From contig JAEWZT010000006.1 in the NCBI GenBank assembly GCA_023458375.1, forward strand, positions 243,293-307,292: a stretch of DNA of 64,000 nucleotides. Reading direction: 5' to 3'. The notes beneath the pieces are model-generated. The model was not told the origin of the DNA. It did no database searches and saw nothing but the letters and a program-made list of their open reading frames with translations. Positions 26,511 through 35,450 of this stretch are shown one piece after another; position 1 is the first letter of the stretch; each line of letters opens with the position of its first letter. The DNA comes from Bacillota bacterium. Its GTDB lineage: Bacteria > Bacillota > Clostridia > Christensenellales > CAG-314. The position numbers and the translations under genes are program-made.

Positions 26511-26537
26511 AAAACCTATTTTTAGAAATAGGCTTTT
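26511..26537 (-). terminator. Terminator of lipoprotein gene 26545
   Basis: Minus-strand stem AAGCCTATTT/AAATAGGTT with a short loop, followed by TTTTTT. It lies directly after the stop of the next minus-strand gene. Confidence 0.75.
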
Positions 26538-26544
26538 AACGCTG

Positions 26545-27054
26545 CTAATTATATAAATACGCGAAAAACTCTTTATGTTTTTTTGCTATTTGGCTTAAAT
26601 CATTTTGAGATAAATATCCTTTCTTATGCGCCTGCTGCAATCTGAAAAACCCTTTTCCCGCAACATACACCCAAAGAGTATTGGAACTTGGATAGGTAAA
26701 TCTAACGCCGCTTACAGCTTCGCCCGTAATGGCACAGGTATAAGCCAAACCGTCAATCATATAGACAACGTAAGCGCCGTTATATTCGCCGTAATAGTGC
26801 ATGACTTTTGACTGGCAACTATAACCGTCGTATTGCTCCGCCCGCATTTTTGCATGGGCTTGCTCAATTTCCGTTTGCTTTACTTGGCTCAAAGTTTCGT
26901 CTTTAACGCCGCCCGCATTGCCTTCATTCTTTTCGTTGGTCTTAAAGATTTCGGTAATTTTTGCGTTATCGCCGTTACAGCCGCACAGCGAAAAAACAAG
27001 CATAAGCGCCATGAGCAGTATAAGTATTATTTTTATTGACAATGTCTTTTTCAT
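26545..27054 (-). CDS. Small lipoprotein, module order A-B
   Basis: Unknown function, 169 residues. The signal peptide ends LCGC with Cys26 as lipid anchor. Module A (~residues 83-130: YYGEYNGAYVVYMID...FTYPSSNTLWVYV) runs into module B (~131-160: AGKGFFRLQQAHKKGYLSQNDLSQIAKKH). It is therefore a short form of the neighbouring 265-residue protein, without the propeptide-like tail. Its upstream region lacks the CCTATTGACA leader shared by the other two. It sits between that gene and the lysine importer, all on the minus strand, with its own terminator. Confidence 0.75.
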   Translation of the reverse strand: MKKTLSIKIILILLMALMLVFSLCGCNGDNAKITEIFKTNEKNEGNAGGVKDETLSQVKQTEIEQAHAKMRAEQYDGYSCQSKVMHYYGEYNGAYVVYMIDGLAYTCAITGEAVSGVRFTYPSSNTLWVYVAGKGFFRLQQAHKKGYLSQNDLSQIAKKHKEFFAYLYN

Positions 27055-27317
27055 AATTTACCTATTTTTAAAGCTATACTTTATTATATAGTCTTGCGCA
27101 AATGTAATTTTGTTGCACAAAAAGAAAAACTTTTAAAAAAATCTTAGAAATATTTTTTGCTTACCAAAGAATAAAAATGTTCAAAATGATTAGGCGTAAT
27201 TATGATTTCAAACTGTTTTTAATATTGACTTTGCCGCCCTTTTACCGTGTTAATATGCGCAGAGCGCAATACTAACACTTTACAGACAGATATAAATATG
27301 CTTATAGCTGTCTCCTT

Positions 27318-28079
27318 TTAACGAACGGTTAAAGGGACGCCCCTTTCGCACAGCACCCTTGACAGAAACTCTTGCGTTCTTTTTTCGCGCGGGGCGTTAA
27401 AAATTGTTTCGGGCTTGCCTTCTTCAACGATAACGCCGTTATCCATAAAAATCACTCTGTCTGACACATCCTTGGCAAATGCCATTTCGTGCGTAACCAC
27501 AAGCATGGTAAGACCCGTTTTGGCGACTTTTTTCATAACTTCCAGCACTTCCCCTACCATTTCGGGGTCAAGGGAGGAAGTAGGCTCGTCAAATAGTATA
27601 ACCTCGGGGTTCATACAAAGCGCGCGGGCAATTGCAACCCTTTGTTTTTGTCCGCCCGAAAGCTGCTTCGGCTTTGCATTTATAAATTGCAGCATGCCTA
27701 CTTGCGCCAAATATTCTTTGGCGGTTTCCTCCGCCTGCTGATTGCTTCTTTTAAGCACTTTCATCTGACCTATCATGCAGTTGAGCAAAACGTTCATATT
27801 GTTAAAAAGGTTAAACTGCTGAAAAACCATAACCACCTTGGCGCGGTAACGCTGCAAATCAATTTTATTGCCGCCGATGTCGCCGCCGCGATACCTTATT
27901 ACTCCGCCGCAGGGGCGTTCAAGCATGTTTATGCACCTTAAAAGCGTGCTTTTGCCCGAGCCCGACGCGCCTATTATGCTTACGACTTCGCCCTCCTCTA
28001 CACAAAAATGAATATCTTTAAGCACGCTGTTTTCGCCGAACTTTTTTTCCAAATGGTCAATTTCTAATATCCGCGACAT
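27318..28079 (-). CDS. Lysine ABC transporter ATP-binding protein
   Basis: ATPase of a polar amino acid importer (GlnQ/HisP family). About 253 residues from ATG 28079 ([10 protein letters not shown]). Walker [11 protein letters not shown]-loop VFQQFNLF, signature [15 protein letters not shown], Walker [15 protein letters not shown] and the switch histidine in VVTHEM are all intact. The frame is open further upstream into the permease gene, but the family N-terminus and the 1-base gap after the permease stop favour 28079. It is the last of three genes; the lysine riboswitch upstream of the first gene gives the substrate. Confidence 0.92.
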   Translation of the reverse strand: MSRILEIDHLEKKFGENSVLKDIHFCVEEGEVVSIIGASGSGKSTLLRCINMLERPCGGVIRYRGGDIGGNKIDLQRYRAKVVMVFQQFNLFNNMNVLLNCMIGQMKVLKRSNQQAEETAKEYLAQVGMLQFINAKPKQLSGGQKQRVAIARALCMNPEVILFDEPTSSLDPEMVGEVLEVMKKVAKTGLTMLVVTHEMAFAKDVSDRVIFMDNGVIVEEGKPETIFNAPREKRTQEFLSRVLCERGVPLTVR

Positions 28080-28080
28080 T

Positions 28081-28851
28081 TTATGCCCCTCCGGTTTTTG
28101 GGTTTGAAGGAATTTTGGGCTGCATATTGTTGATTTCGTAAGTTGCCGACCCGTCCATTTTCTTTTCAATAATGCGCAGCAGTTTGGTAATGACAAACGT
28201 TAAAATGAAATATATCACCGCCGTAATAAAGAACGCCTCAAAATACCTGTAATATGTTCCCGCGGCGGACTTCGAGGCAAAAAACAGCTCGTTTACAGAA
28301 ATTACGTTAAGCACGGAACTGTCTTTGATGTTGACTACAAACTCGTTGCCCAAAGAGGGCATAATATTTCTTATAGCCTGCGGAAGCACTACGTGCGCCA
28401 TAGTCTGCCAATGCGTCATGCCCAGAGACTGCGCGCCCTCAATTTGACCTTTGTCAACGGAAATTATACCGCCGCGTATAATTTCCGCCATATACGCGCC
28501 TGTGTTTATTGAAACTATTAAAACGGCTGCGAATAACGGTGGCATGGCAAGTTGGAGGTATTGCATTGCGCCGTAGTAAATTACCATGGACTGCACTATC
28601 ATGGGGGTTCCGCGAAAGATTTGTATGTAAGCCGTAAGAATCCATTGCGCAATCTTTACGGTAGCTTTTTTTAAAAACGGCGTTTTTTTGTCAACGTTTA
28701 CAGTGCGCGCAACGGCGACAAACAAGCCTATGACAAAACCTATCACCGTGCCCGAAACGGAAATTATTATTGTGTTTAAAGTGCCGCGCATAAACAGCGG
28801 AAAATACTGTTTAAATATAAACGCCACCCACTCAAAAAAACTTTGCGGCAT
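28081..28851 (-). CDS. Lysine ABC transporter permease
   Basis: Membrane component of a polar amino acid ABC importer (HisM/GlnP family), 256 residues. It shows about five to six hydrophobic helices, the N-terminal [24 protein letters not shown], and the EAA cytoplasmic loop ([35 protein letters not shown]) that docks the ATPase. [15 protein letters not shown] and [18 protein letters not shown] are classic family strings. It lies between the binding protein and the ATPase on one transcript. Lysine specificity is inferred from the riboswitch. Confidence 0.92.
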   Translation of the reverse strand: MPQSFFEWVAFIFKQYFPLFMRGTLNTIIISVSGTVIGFVIGLFVAVARTVNVDKKTPFLKKATVKIAQWILTAYIQIFRGTPMIVQSMVIYYGAMQYLQLAMPPLFAAVLIVSINTGAYMAEIIRGGIISVDKGQIEGAQSLGMTHWQTMAHVVLPQAIRNIMPSLGNEFVVNIKDSSVLNVISVNELFFASKSAAGTYYRYFEAFFITAVIYFILTFVITKLLRIIEKKMDGSATYEINNMQPKIPSNPKTGGA

Positions 28852-28938
28852 ACCCGCCTCCTTTTTATCGCAGCCCTAAAAGGATTTCCTTTTAACTGCA
28901 ATCGCTGACAATATTTTTAAAACTCTTTTGCAAATCAG

Positions 28939-29775
28939 CTACGACAGCGGCTGATTGTCAAGCGCGTCGTCCATCATTTGTTCCCTGTCTTCTTTGCTTA
29001 ATTTTTTAAGTATTTCGTTAATTTTTGCAGTAAGGTTGCTGCCCTTTTTTAGTCCCGCGGCAATCATTACGTCTTCGGGGTTGGTTTTAAACCCCTTGTT
29101 TGCTTTAAACTGCACAAAAGTAAGTCCGCCGTTTGCTTTTACCGCTGAAACCGCGCCGGGTTTTTCTGAAATATAGCCGTCAATAGCATTGCTGTTTAAG
29201 GCGGTTATCATCGTCGGAAAGTCCGCCATTGCCGTCTGCTTGCGCACATTGGGTATTTGCCCGATTACGGAATAATGGAAAGTCCCCTGCTGCCCTGTTA
29301 TTCTCGCGCCCGACAAACCCGCAAGGCTTTCCGCTTTTGCGTATGCGCTGTCCGCCCTCATTACCACCACAAGCTCGCTTTCGTAATAGGGGTCTGAAAA
29401 GTCAATGGTGAGTTTTCTTTCCGCAGTTGGGCTCATGCCCGCGATAATGACGTCAATAACCCCCGATTGCAGCGCCATTACAAGCCCCGTCCACTCAATT
29501 TTTACTATCTGCAACTCAACACCCAGTTCTTTTGCAATGTATTTTGCAATCTGCACGTCGTAACCGTCGGCATAACCCCCTTCGCCGCTAATGGCTGCCG
29601 TGCGGTCGGAACTTGCCGCCTGCGTCCAGTTAAAGGGCGCGTAATCGCATTCCATGCCGATACGGATAACCCCCGTTTCGTTTAGTTTAGCGACGTCGTC
29701 CACAAAGGGTCCGCATGCCGTAAGGTTTGTAAAAACCAAAATTGCCGCCAACACCAAAAATAAAAACTTCTTCAT
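28939..29775 (-). CDS. Lysine ABC transporter substrate-binding lipoprotein
   Basis: Extracytoplasmic solute-binding protein of family 3, about 278 residues from ATG 29775. The signal peptide MKKFLFLVLAAILVFTNLTAC has a good lipobox (LTAC, Cys21). The mature part has IRIGMECDYAPFNWTQ, GYDVQIAKYIAKELGVELQIV, the MALQSGVIDVIIAGMSPTAERK ligand segment and DFSDPYYESELVVV, all standard. The start has GGAGAGG upstream; an in-frame extension to 29949 runs through the riboswitch terminator and is not coding. A lysine riboswitch controls it, so lysine is the likely ligand. Confidence 0.92.
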   Translation of the reverse strand: MKKFLFLVLAAILVFTNLTACGPFVDDVAKLNETGVIRIGMECDYAPFNWTQAASSDRTAAISGEGGYADGYDVQIAKYIAKELGVELQIVKIEWTGLVMALQSGVIDVIIAGMSPTAERKLTIDFSDPYYESELVVVMRADSAYAKAESLAGLSGARITGQQGTFHYSVIGQIPNVRKQTAMADFPTMITALNSNAIDGYISEKPGAVSAVKANGGLTFVQFKANKGFKTNPEDVMIAAGLKKGSNLTAKINEILKKLSKEDREQMMDDALDNQPLS

Positions 29776-29795
29776 TTTTTCCTCTCCTTTTTTTA

Positions 29796-29828
29796 TATAA
29801 AAACGGTCGGAGCAAAACACTCCGACCG
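29796..29828 (-). terminator. Riboswitch expression-platform terminator
   Basis: Minus-strand stem CGGTCGGAG/CTCCGACCG (29828-29820 and 29812-29804) with a 7-nt loop, then TTTTTATAT. It lies between the lysine aptamer and the binding-protein ribosome binding site. A second AT-rich hairpin (ATCATT/AATGAT) sits between aptamer and terminator. Confidence 0.9.
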
Positions 29829-29856
29829 CAAAATAATCATTAAAAAAATGATAATT

Positions 29857-30028
29857 ACGAACGATAGCGCTCCACAAATCTGTGACAGTCGGCGGGATAT
29901 TTTCCCGTCTCCCAACGGCAACCTCCTCAAAGAAATTCCGTTTCGGCAAAAACTCCTTTCGCCGGCGCTTTAACGTTGTTTGAGCAACTTTGCGCCGCTA
30001 ATTTTAGTTTTCGCAACCTCTATCTTTC
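29857..30028 (-). promoter_or_regulatory. Lysine riboswitch (L box)
   Basis: Read on the minus strand the leader has the lysine-aptamer hallmarks in order: GATAGAGGTTGCGAAAAC at the 5' side of P1/P2, GCGCCGGCGAAAGGAG, TTTTTGCCGAAAC, an internal GGAGACGGGAAAATATCCCG hairpin, ACTGTCACAGATTTGTGGAG and the closing GCGCTATCG. P1 forms from GATAG (30024-30020) and CTATC (29867-29863). An intrinsic terminator follows before the start codon, so lysine should cause premature termination. This is the best evidence for the importer's substrate. Confidence 0.92.
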
Positions 30029-30103
30029 TGTTATTTAAGGGCTTAAAACCCTAATTTACGGCGCTACTTTTTTTTGGCGGGCGCCGTTTTTGTTAATGCC
30101 TCT

Positions 30104-30132
30104 ATAATAGCACAATTATTTAAAAAGAGCAA
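30104..30132 (-). promoter_or_regulatory. Promoter of the lysine importer operon
   Basis: Minus-strand TTGCTC (30132-30127), 17-bp spacer, TATTAT (30109-30104). It lies about 75 bases upstream of the riboswitch; the leader between them contains a CGGCGC/GCGCCG hairpin and an AGGG/CCCT hairpin. Confidence 0.6.
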
Positions 30133-30376
30133 CAAAAAAATTGACGATAAAGGGCTTATTATAAATAAAAAACAAAATATTTGTAAAAAACTGCTTAAAA
30201 TTAAAAATATTTTATACGCTTATGCTTTTGGGGCGGCTACCTGTTGCCTTGCCTATCTCAGGGCGAAAAACGATAAATGAAACTGTGTTTTGCATAGTAC
30301 ATTCTTGTCTTTATAAAAATAAACACTAAACACACAATTATTTGAAAAAATTTTCTCTTGTTTTTTCTTAATCATA

Positions 30377-30404
30377 TTGATTTTTGCCGACGATTTGCTA
30401 TACT
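30377..30404 (+). promoter_or_regulatory. Promoter of the four-subunit dehydrogenase operon
   Basis: TTGATT at 30377-30382, 16-bp spacer, TATACT at 30399-30404. The first gene starts at 30461 with an AAGGA site about 15 bases upstream. Confidence 0.6.
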
Positions 30405-30460
30405 GAATTAAAAAGCGGCATTTTACTATACTTTTCAGATAAAGAAGGATTTTATTCCAA

Positions 30461-30766
30461 ATGAAAATTAAAAATCATCCGATACTTAATTTTTCGCCCC
30501 AAAAAGAAGTGACTTTTACTTTTCAAGGGAAAAGCTTAAAAGGCATTGAGGGGCAGCCAATCGTATGCGCCCTTGCAGACAACAAAATATCGGTAATAGG
30601 TCACAGCCACAACCGTCCGCGGGGGCTTTACTGCGCCATAGGCAATTGCAGCTCGTGTCTTGCCACGGTAAACGGCAGAAGCAACGTGCGCACCTGCATT
30701 ACCCCTTTGGAAGAAGGAATGGTAATTGAGATGCAAAAAACTGTGGGGGTGGTCAAAGGTGATTAA
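30461..30766 (+). CDS. [2Fe-2S] subunit of a proline-type/HcnA-like dehydrogenase
   Basis: Small ferredoxin-fold subunit of 101 residues. The plant-type [2Fe-2S] cysteine pattern is visible as CAIGNCSSC followed by a distal Cys in VRTC. The N-terminus (FTFQGKSLKGIEGQPIVCALADN) matches HcnA and the gamma-like subunits of archaeal dye-linked L-proline dehydrogenase and related D-amino-acid or hydroxyproline dehydrogenases. It is the first gene of four and overlaps the next by 8 bases. Its role would be passing electrons from the flavins. The exact substrate of the complex cannot be read from this subunit. Confidence 0.85.
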   Translation: MKIKNHPILNFSPQKEVTFTFQGKSLKGIEGQPIVCALADNKISVIGHSHNRPRGLYCAIGNCSSCLATVNGRSNVRTCITPLEEGMVIEMQKTVGVVKGD

Positions 30767-31841
30767 AGTTGACGCATGCGTAATCGGCGGAGGTCCGGCG
30801 GGGTTAAGCGCGGCGCAGGAGCTTGCAAAAAGCGGCGCTAAGACGCTGCTTGTTGAAAGGCACAGGCATTTGGGCGGGCAGCTTATAAAGCAGACGCATA
30901 TGTTTTTCGGCAGCGAAAAGCAATACGCCTCAAAACGCGGAATAGATATTTGCGAAATCTTAAAAGAAAAACTGCAAAATTATCCAAACCTAAGCATTAT
31001 GTTAAACACCACTCTTTTGGGAATATACGAAGACGGCGTTTTGACGGCTCAAAGCGGGGATAAATACATAAAAATACAGCCGAAAACTATCGTCGTGGCA
31101 ACGGGCGCCAGCGAAAAGTTTTTGGCTTTTCCAAATAACGATTTGCCGGGCATATACGGCGCAGGCGCGGTGCAAACGCTTATGAACGTTTACGGAATCA
31201 AGCCCTCGCAAAAAACGGTAATGCTTGGCGCGGGCAACATCGGCTTGATTGTAAGCTACCAGCTAATGCAGGCGGGCGTTGACGTTAAAGCGGTTTTGGA
31301 CGCTTCCCCCGTAATCGGCGGCTATCTTGTCCACGCCTCAAAGCTTACGCGCATGGGCGTGCCCATTTTAACTGGCACCACCGTAAAAAGGGCGATAGGC
31401 AAAGAAAAGCTTGAAGCGGTGGAAATTGTAAAGCTTGACGAAAAATGGAGCGAAATAACGGGCAGCGAACAAATAATCCCCTGCGACAACCTGTGCATAA
31501 GCGTGGGGCTTACCCCGTTGACGGAATTGCTTTATCAGGCGGGCTGCAAAATGACTTTTGCCCCCACTTTGGGGGGATACGTTTCTTTGCGCGACGAAAA
31601 AAACCAAACGAGCGTAAAGGGTATTTTTGTTGCGGGCGACGCTTCGGGCGTAGAGGAAGCAAGCTCGGCCATGGTAGGCGGGCATATCGCGGGGCTTGGC
31701 GCGGCTGAATACCTTAACTTAAAAATTGACGGCTTTGAAGAACAATTGGCGGACTATAAAGCTCAGGCGCAAATGCTTAGAAGCGGCGACACGGGACAAA
31801 AGATTTTGGCGGGGCTTGAAATAGCCCGCCTTGCGAGGTAA
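30759..31841 (+). CDS. FAD/NAD(P)-binding subunit of amino-acid dehydrogenase complex (HcnB-like)
   Basis: Flavoprotein of about 360 residues. N-terminal FAD motif CVIGGGPAGLSAAQELA, a second dinucleotide motif VMLGAGNIGLIVSYQL near residue 155, ATG motif VVATGASEKF and C-terminal GIFVAGDASGVEEASSAM. It resembles the alpha subunit (NAD(P)H-side) of multi-subunit proline/hydroxyproline dehydrogenases. I place the start at GTG 30759, just after GGGGGTGG and matching the family's short lead-in (IKVDACVIGGG); it overlaps the ferredoxin gene. In an anaerobe the electrons likely go to NAD(P) or another carrier rather than oxygen. Confidence 0.85.
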   Translation: MIKVDACVIGGGPAGLSAAQELAKSGAKTLLVERHRHLGGQLIKQTHMFFGSEKQYASKRGIDICEILKEKLQNYPNLSIMLNTTLLGIYEDGVLTAQSGDKYIKIQPKTIVVATGASEKFLAFPNNDLPGIYGAGAVQTLMNVYGIKPSQKTVMLGAGNIGLIVSYQLMQAGVDVKAVLDASPVIGGYLVHASKLTRMGVPILTGTTVKRAIGKEKLEAVEIVKLDEKWSEITGSEQIIPCDNLCISVGLTPLTELLYQAGCKMTFAPTLGGYVSLRDEKNQTSVKGIFVAGDASGVEEASSAMVGGHIAGLGAAEYLNLKIDGFEEQLADYKAQAQMLRSGDTGQKILAGLEIARLAR

Positions 31842-31843
31842 CT

Positions 31844-32683
31844 ATGCTCAAAAAAGAGGGCGTTATAGAACAAGAGCAGTTAGAAAGCGTTACGCCTGCC
31901 GCAAAGAGGCTAAAACTGGGCGGCATAGCTATAACGGAGTGTTTTCAAAATATCCCCTGCAACCCCTGCTACATCTCCTGCAAAAGAGGCGCGATGCGGG
32001 TAATGGAAAATATCAACGACTTGCCGCAAGTTGACGCCGACGTTTGCAACGGCTGCGCAATTTGCGTTTCAAACTGCCCCGGACTTGCCATTTTCGTAGT
32101 TGACGGAAGTTATTCAAACGACGTGGGCACGGTAAAGCTTCCCTACGAGTTTTTGCCCCTGCCGCAAGTCGGCGATATTGTCTTGGGGCTTGACCGACGC
32201 GGAAACTTCATTTGCGACGCCAAAGTTTTAAGGACGGTAAACGCGCCGTCGCAAGACAAAACGGCTGTGGTATGGCTTGAAGTTCCGCAAAAATATTTAA
32301 TGCAGGTGCGCTTTTTTAAAATTAAGGAGCAATACACAGGGCAAGAACAATTAACGGCGGCAACGCAAACGATAAAAGAAAACCTGTCGGCGGAAGAAAG
32401 CGGTTTGGCGGAAGAAGAAATAATCGTGTGCCGCTGCGAGGGTATAACCTTAAAGCAAATACGCGACTGCATCAAAAAAGGGCTTAAAACGGTAGACGAA
32501 ATAAAGCGGGCGACGCGCGCGGGCATGGGTCCCTGCTCGGGGCGCACCTGCCGTCAAATCATTCAGGGAGAAATAGCCAAAATGACGGGGGTTAAAGTTT
32601 CCGACCAACCCCTTCCCACTTTCAGGGCACCTTCAACGCCCATAAGAATGGAGCTTTTGGCGGCGGAGGAAGAAGATGAATAG
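31844..32683 (+). CDS. Iron-sulfur subunit: [4Fe-4S] ferredoxin domain plus BFD-like [2Fe-2S] domain
   Basis: Electron-transfer subunit of 279 residues. The N-terminal region has extra cysteines (CFQNIPCNPCYISC), then a classic [4Fe-4S] motif CNGCAICVSNCPG. A middle all-beta stretch (residues ~90-150) follows. The C-terminal domain is a bacterioferritin-associated-ferredoxin-like [2Fe-2S] fold with VCRCEG and GPCSGRTC. Such BFD domains occur in subunits of sarcosine and proline dehydrogenases. It starts two bases after the FAD subunit and overlaps the last gene by 8 bases. As a fusion of two Fe-S modules it would be the wire between the two flavoproteins. Confidence 0.85.
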   Translation: MLKKEGVIEQEQLESVTPAAKRLKLGGIAITECFQNIPCNPCYISCKRGAMRVMENINDLPQVDADVCNGCAICVSNCPGLAIFVVDGSYSNDVGTVKLPYEFLPLPQVGDIVLGLDRRGNFICDAKVLRTVNAPSQDKTAVVWLEVPQKYLMQVRFFKIKEQYTGQEQLTAATQTIKENLSAEESGLAEEEIIVCRCEGITLKQIRDCIKKGLKTVDEIKRATRAGMGPCSGRTCRQIIQGEIAKMTGVKVSDQPLPTFRAPSTPIRMELLAAEEEDE

Positions 32684-33821
32684 AGCCGATATTATTATAA
32701 TCGGGGGCGGGATAAGCGGCGTTGCCACCGCCTACGAACTGGCTAAAAAGGGAGCGAAAAATATTCTTCTTTTGGAAAAAAGGTTTTTGGCTTCGGGAAG
32801 CACGGGCAGATGCGGCGCGGGCGTGCGCATGCAATGGGGCACAAAAATGAATTGCCTTTTGAGCAAATACGCCATTGAGCGCTACGAAAATTTACAGGAA
32901 GAACTTGACTACAAAGGCAGTATAGACTTCACCCAAAGAGGCTATTTAATTTGCGCGGCGACGCAAAAAGAAATGAATCAGTTTCAAAAAAACGTTGCTT
33001 TGCAAAACAGTTTGGGAATACCCAGCAGACTCGTTTCTCCCCTTGAAGCAAAGGAGATTATCCCCTATCTCAACACAGATTGCGTTTTAGGCGGCTCCTT
33101 TTGCCCCAAGGACGGCTTTTTGAACCCCTTCCACACAGTTATGGCTTACGCCCAAGCGGCGGCAAGGCAGGGCGTTACAATTCAAAAATACACCAAAGTT
33201 GAAAAGATTTTAATTGAGGGCGGCAAAGTGAAGGGCGTGGTTTGCGACGGGCAAGAGATACTTTGCGGCAAAATTTTGCTTGCCACAAACGCCTATACAA
33301 AGGAATTGACAGACCCCTTAAACATACCCTTGCCCTTTTATTCGCAGCGCCATCAGATTTTGGTTACCGAAAAAGTGGCGCCTTTGCAAGGTCCTATGTT
33401 TATGGGCTTTGTGCATAATATTTACTGTCAGCAGTCCCCCGAGGGAAGTTTCATTATGGGAAGGGGCGACGACGAAGAACCCACCGACGGAAGGGTAACG
33501 AGCGGCTGGCGCTTCTTAAACGAAATGGCAAAAAGCGTTGTAAAGCTTTTGCCGCTGCTTAAAGAGCTTAACGTAGTGCGCCAATGGGCGGGGCTTTACT
33601 GCATGTCCCCCGACAAGCAGCCTATCTACGATGAAATCAAAGGCGCTAAGGGGCTTTACATAGCGGCGGGGTTTTCGGGACACGGCTTTATGTTCGGACC
33701 CGTAACGGGCGTTGTAATGTCGGAAATGATGCTAGGGCTTACCCCCACCGTTGACGCTTCGCTTTTAAAGCTTGACCGCTTTGAAAAGGGCAAATTAATA
33801 ATTGAACCCTCCGTTGTATAA
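32676..33821 (+). CDS. FAD-dependent amino-acid dehydrogenase, catalytic subunit (DAO family)
   Basis: Catalytic flavoprotein of the D-amino-acid oxidase/sarcosine oxidase-beta family, 381 residues. FAD motif IIIIGGGISGVATAYELAKKG at the N-terminus, TGRCGAGVRMQWGT near the flavin, and C-terminal GLYIAAGFSGHGFMFGPVTG are typical of the beta subunit of dye-linked L-proline dehydrogenase, HcnC and sarcosine oxidase. With a [2Fe-2S] subunit, an FAD/NAD subunit and a 4Fe-4S/BFD subunit in one operon, a proline-type dehydrogenase is the best fit, and P5C dehydrogenase is present elsewhere in the window. Hydroxyproline, sarcosine or a D-amino acid remain possible. A terminator follows at 33903. Confidence 0.85.
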   Translation: MNRADIIIIGGGISGVATAYELAKKGAKNILLLEKRFLASGSTGRCGAGVRMQWGTKMNCLLSKYAIERYENLQEELDYKGSIDFTQRGYLICAATQKEMNQFQKNVALQNSLGIPSRLVSPLEAKEIIPYLNTDCVLGGSFCPKDGFLNPFHTVMAYAQAAARQGVTIQKYTKVEKILIEGGKVKGVVCDGQEILCGKILLATNAYTKELTDPLNIPLPFYSQRHQILVTEKVAPLQGPMFMGFVHNIYCQQSPEGSFIMGRGDDEEPTDGRVTSGWRFLNEMAKSVVKLLPLLKELNVVRQWAGLYCMSPDKQPIYDEIKGAKGLYIAAGFSGHGFMFGPVTGVVMSEMMLGLTPTVDASLLKLDRFEKGKLIIEPSVV

Positions 33822-33902
33822 TTAAAGGAAAAAAGCAAAAATACCGCGCTTACGTAGCGGGGAAAATTGTAAAAAAATAAAGATATATAGCGGTTTTTGT
33901 CT

Positions 33903-33932
33903 AAAAAGAGGAAAGTTTTTTCCTCTTTTTTT
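33903..33932 (+). terminator. Terminator of dehydrogenase operon
   Basis: AAAAGAGGAAA / TTTCCTCTTTT hairpin with a 4-nt loop followed by more T's, about 80 bases after the catalytic subunit gene. Confidence 0.85.
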
Positions 33933-34014
33933 GGGTAAAATGAGGGAAAATATTACCTTGATATTGACATAAAGAAGAAATTATTGTAGCCTTATTTTAA
34001 GGGGGTTTACTAAA

Positions 34015-35304
34015 TTGGATTTAGCAACAAGACAAAAATATACCGACATTTTGACCGAAGAGCTTATCCCCGCGCTGGGCTGCACAGAACCCGCTTCCCT
34101 TGCCTTAGCAGCCGCCCGCGCCAAAGAAGCGCTGGGCGAAATGCCCGACAGAATTGTAGTCGAGGTTAGCGGCAATATTGTCAAAAACGTAAAAAGCGTC
34201 GTCGTCCCCAAAACGGGAGGGCAAAAAGGCATTGAAACGGCTGTGATGGCGGGCATTTTAATCGGAAAAAGCGATAAATCGCTTGAACTGTTTACCTGTC
34301 TTAACGGTGACGATGCGGAAAATATAAAAAACCTTTTAAAAATAATCCCCGTTGAAGTAAATCTATATAAAAAAGATAAGATTTTTTACATTAAGATCAC
34401 CCTTTACAAGGGTGAAAACTACGCTTCGGCAGTCATTGAAGACTTACATTCCAACATCACGTCGGTAAAATATAACGGAAAAAGCGTCAGCGCAAGGGGC
34501 AGGCGCACAGACTTTTCCCAAAAAAACTGTTGCGACAGAAGCTGCCTTAATACTGCGGACATTGTGGAATACGCCGATACCGTACCCGTTTGCGACATTA
34601 AGGAAATTATTGAAAGGCAAATAAATTATAACAGCGCGATATCGCAAGAGGGGCTTAAAAACGCTTGGGGGGCGCAAATAGGCAGAGTTTTGCTTAGGCA
34701 CGGCGAAGATATCGCCACAAAGGTTAAAGCCGCCGCGGCAGCGGGAAGCGACGCTAGAATGAGCGGATGCGAACTTCCCGTAGTGGTTGTGTCGGGCAGC
34801 GGAAACCAGGGCATCACCGCAAGCCTTCCCTTAATTGAATATTCAAACAATATAAATTGTTCTCACGAAAAGCTTATCAGGGCGCTGGCTTTGTCCGACC
34901 TTGTTACGCTTCACCAAAAGCGTGGGATAGGACCCCTTTCCGCCTATTGCGGCGTGGTATCGGCGGCGTGCGGGGCGGCGGCGGGCATTTGCTATTTAGA
35001 GGGGGGAAAACTTGAAGAAATCTCGCATACAATTGTAAACACTCTTGCCGTAAGCAGCGGAATAATTTGCGACGGCGCAAAGCCCTCCTGCGCCGCAAAA
35101 ATAGCCGTAGCGGTAGAGGCGGGGCTATTGGGTTACAGAATGTATTTGGAGGGAAGACAGTTTTATCACGGCGAAGGGATAGTTTGCAAAGGCGTTGACA
35201 ACACGATTGCCAACGTAAGCCGCCTTGCCTCAAAGGGTATGAAAGAAACTGACAAGGAAATATTGATGATAATGACGGACAAAAAACAAGGGCAGGATAA
35301 CTAA
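34015..35304 (+). CDS. CyuA/YhaM-type L-cysteine desulfidase family protein (UPF0597)
   Basis: Serine-dehydratase-alpha-like [4Fe-4S] enzyme, 429 residues. Members such as CyuA and the Methanocaldococcus desulfidase release sulfide, ammonia and pyruvate from cysteine. Seen: LTEELIPALGCTEPASLALAAA with Cys23, VPKTGGQKGIETAVMAGIL, VVSGSGNQGITASLP, RGIGPLSAYCGVVSAACGAAAGI and IICDGAKPSCAAKIAVAVEAG, together giving the conserved cysteines expected for the cluster. The start is TTG at 34015 after AAGGGGGT (8-nt spacing). A hairpin terminator overlaps its end. It is a separate transcript from the dehydrogenase operon but adds to the amino-acid breakdown theme. Confidence 0.88.
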   Translation: MDLATRQKYTDILTEELIPALGCTEPASLALAAARAKEALGEMPDRIVVEVSGNIVKNVKSVVVPKTGGQKGIETAVMAGILIGKSDKSLELFTCLNGDDAENIKNLLKIIPVEVNLYKKDKIFYIKITLYKGENYASAVIEDLHSNITSVKYNGKSVSARGRRTDFSQKNCCDRSCLNTADIVEYADTVPVCDIKEIIERQINYNSAISQEGLKNAWGAQIGRVLLRHGEDIATKVKAAAAAGSDARMSGCELPVVVVSGSGNQGITASLPLIEYSNNINCSHEKLIRALALSDLVTLHQKRGIGPLSAYCGVVSAACGAAAGICYLEGGKLEEISHTIVNTLAVSSGIICDGAKPSCAAKIAVAVEAGLLGYRMYLEGRQFYHGEGIVCKGVDNTIANVSRLASKGMKETDKEILMIMTDKKQGQDN

Positions 35305-35322
35305 TTCTTTGCCCCTTTTTTT
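35288..35322 (+). terminator. Terminator overlapping the end of the desulfidase gene
   Basis: Stem AAGGGCA (35288-35294) with TGCCCCTT (35310-35317), then a T run. The left arm is inside the last codons. Confidence 0.65.
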
Positions 35323-35450
35323 ATATAGCATATTTAAAATTTAACAAAAACACCCGTTAACTCAACTTAGCCTACCAAAAAAGACGATTTTGGCTTAAAG
35401 GCAAATATCGCTTTCAGCTCAAATAAATTGCAGTTTTACTAAGGAGAAAA

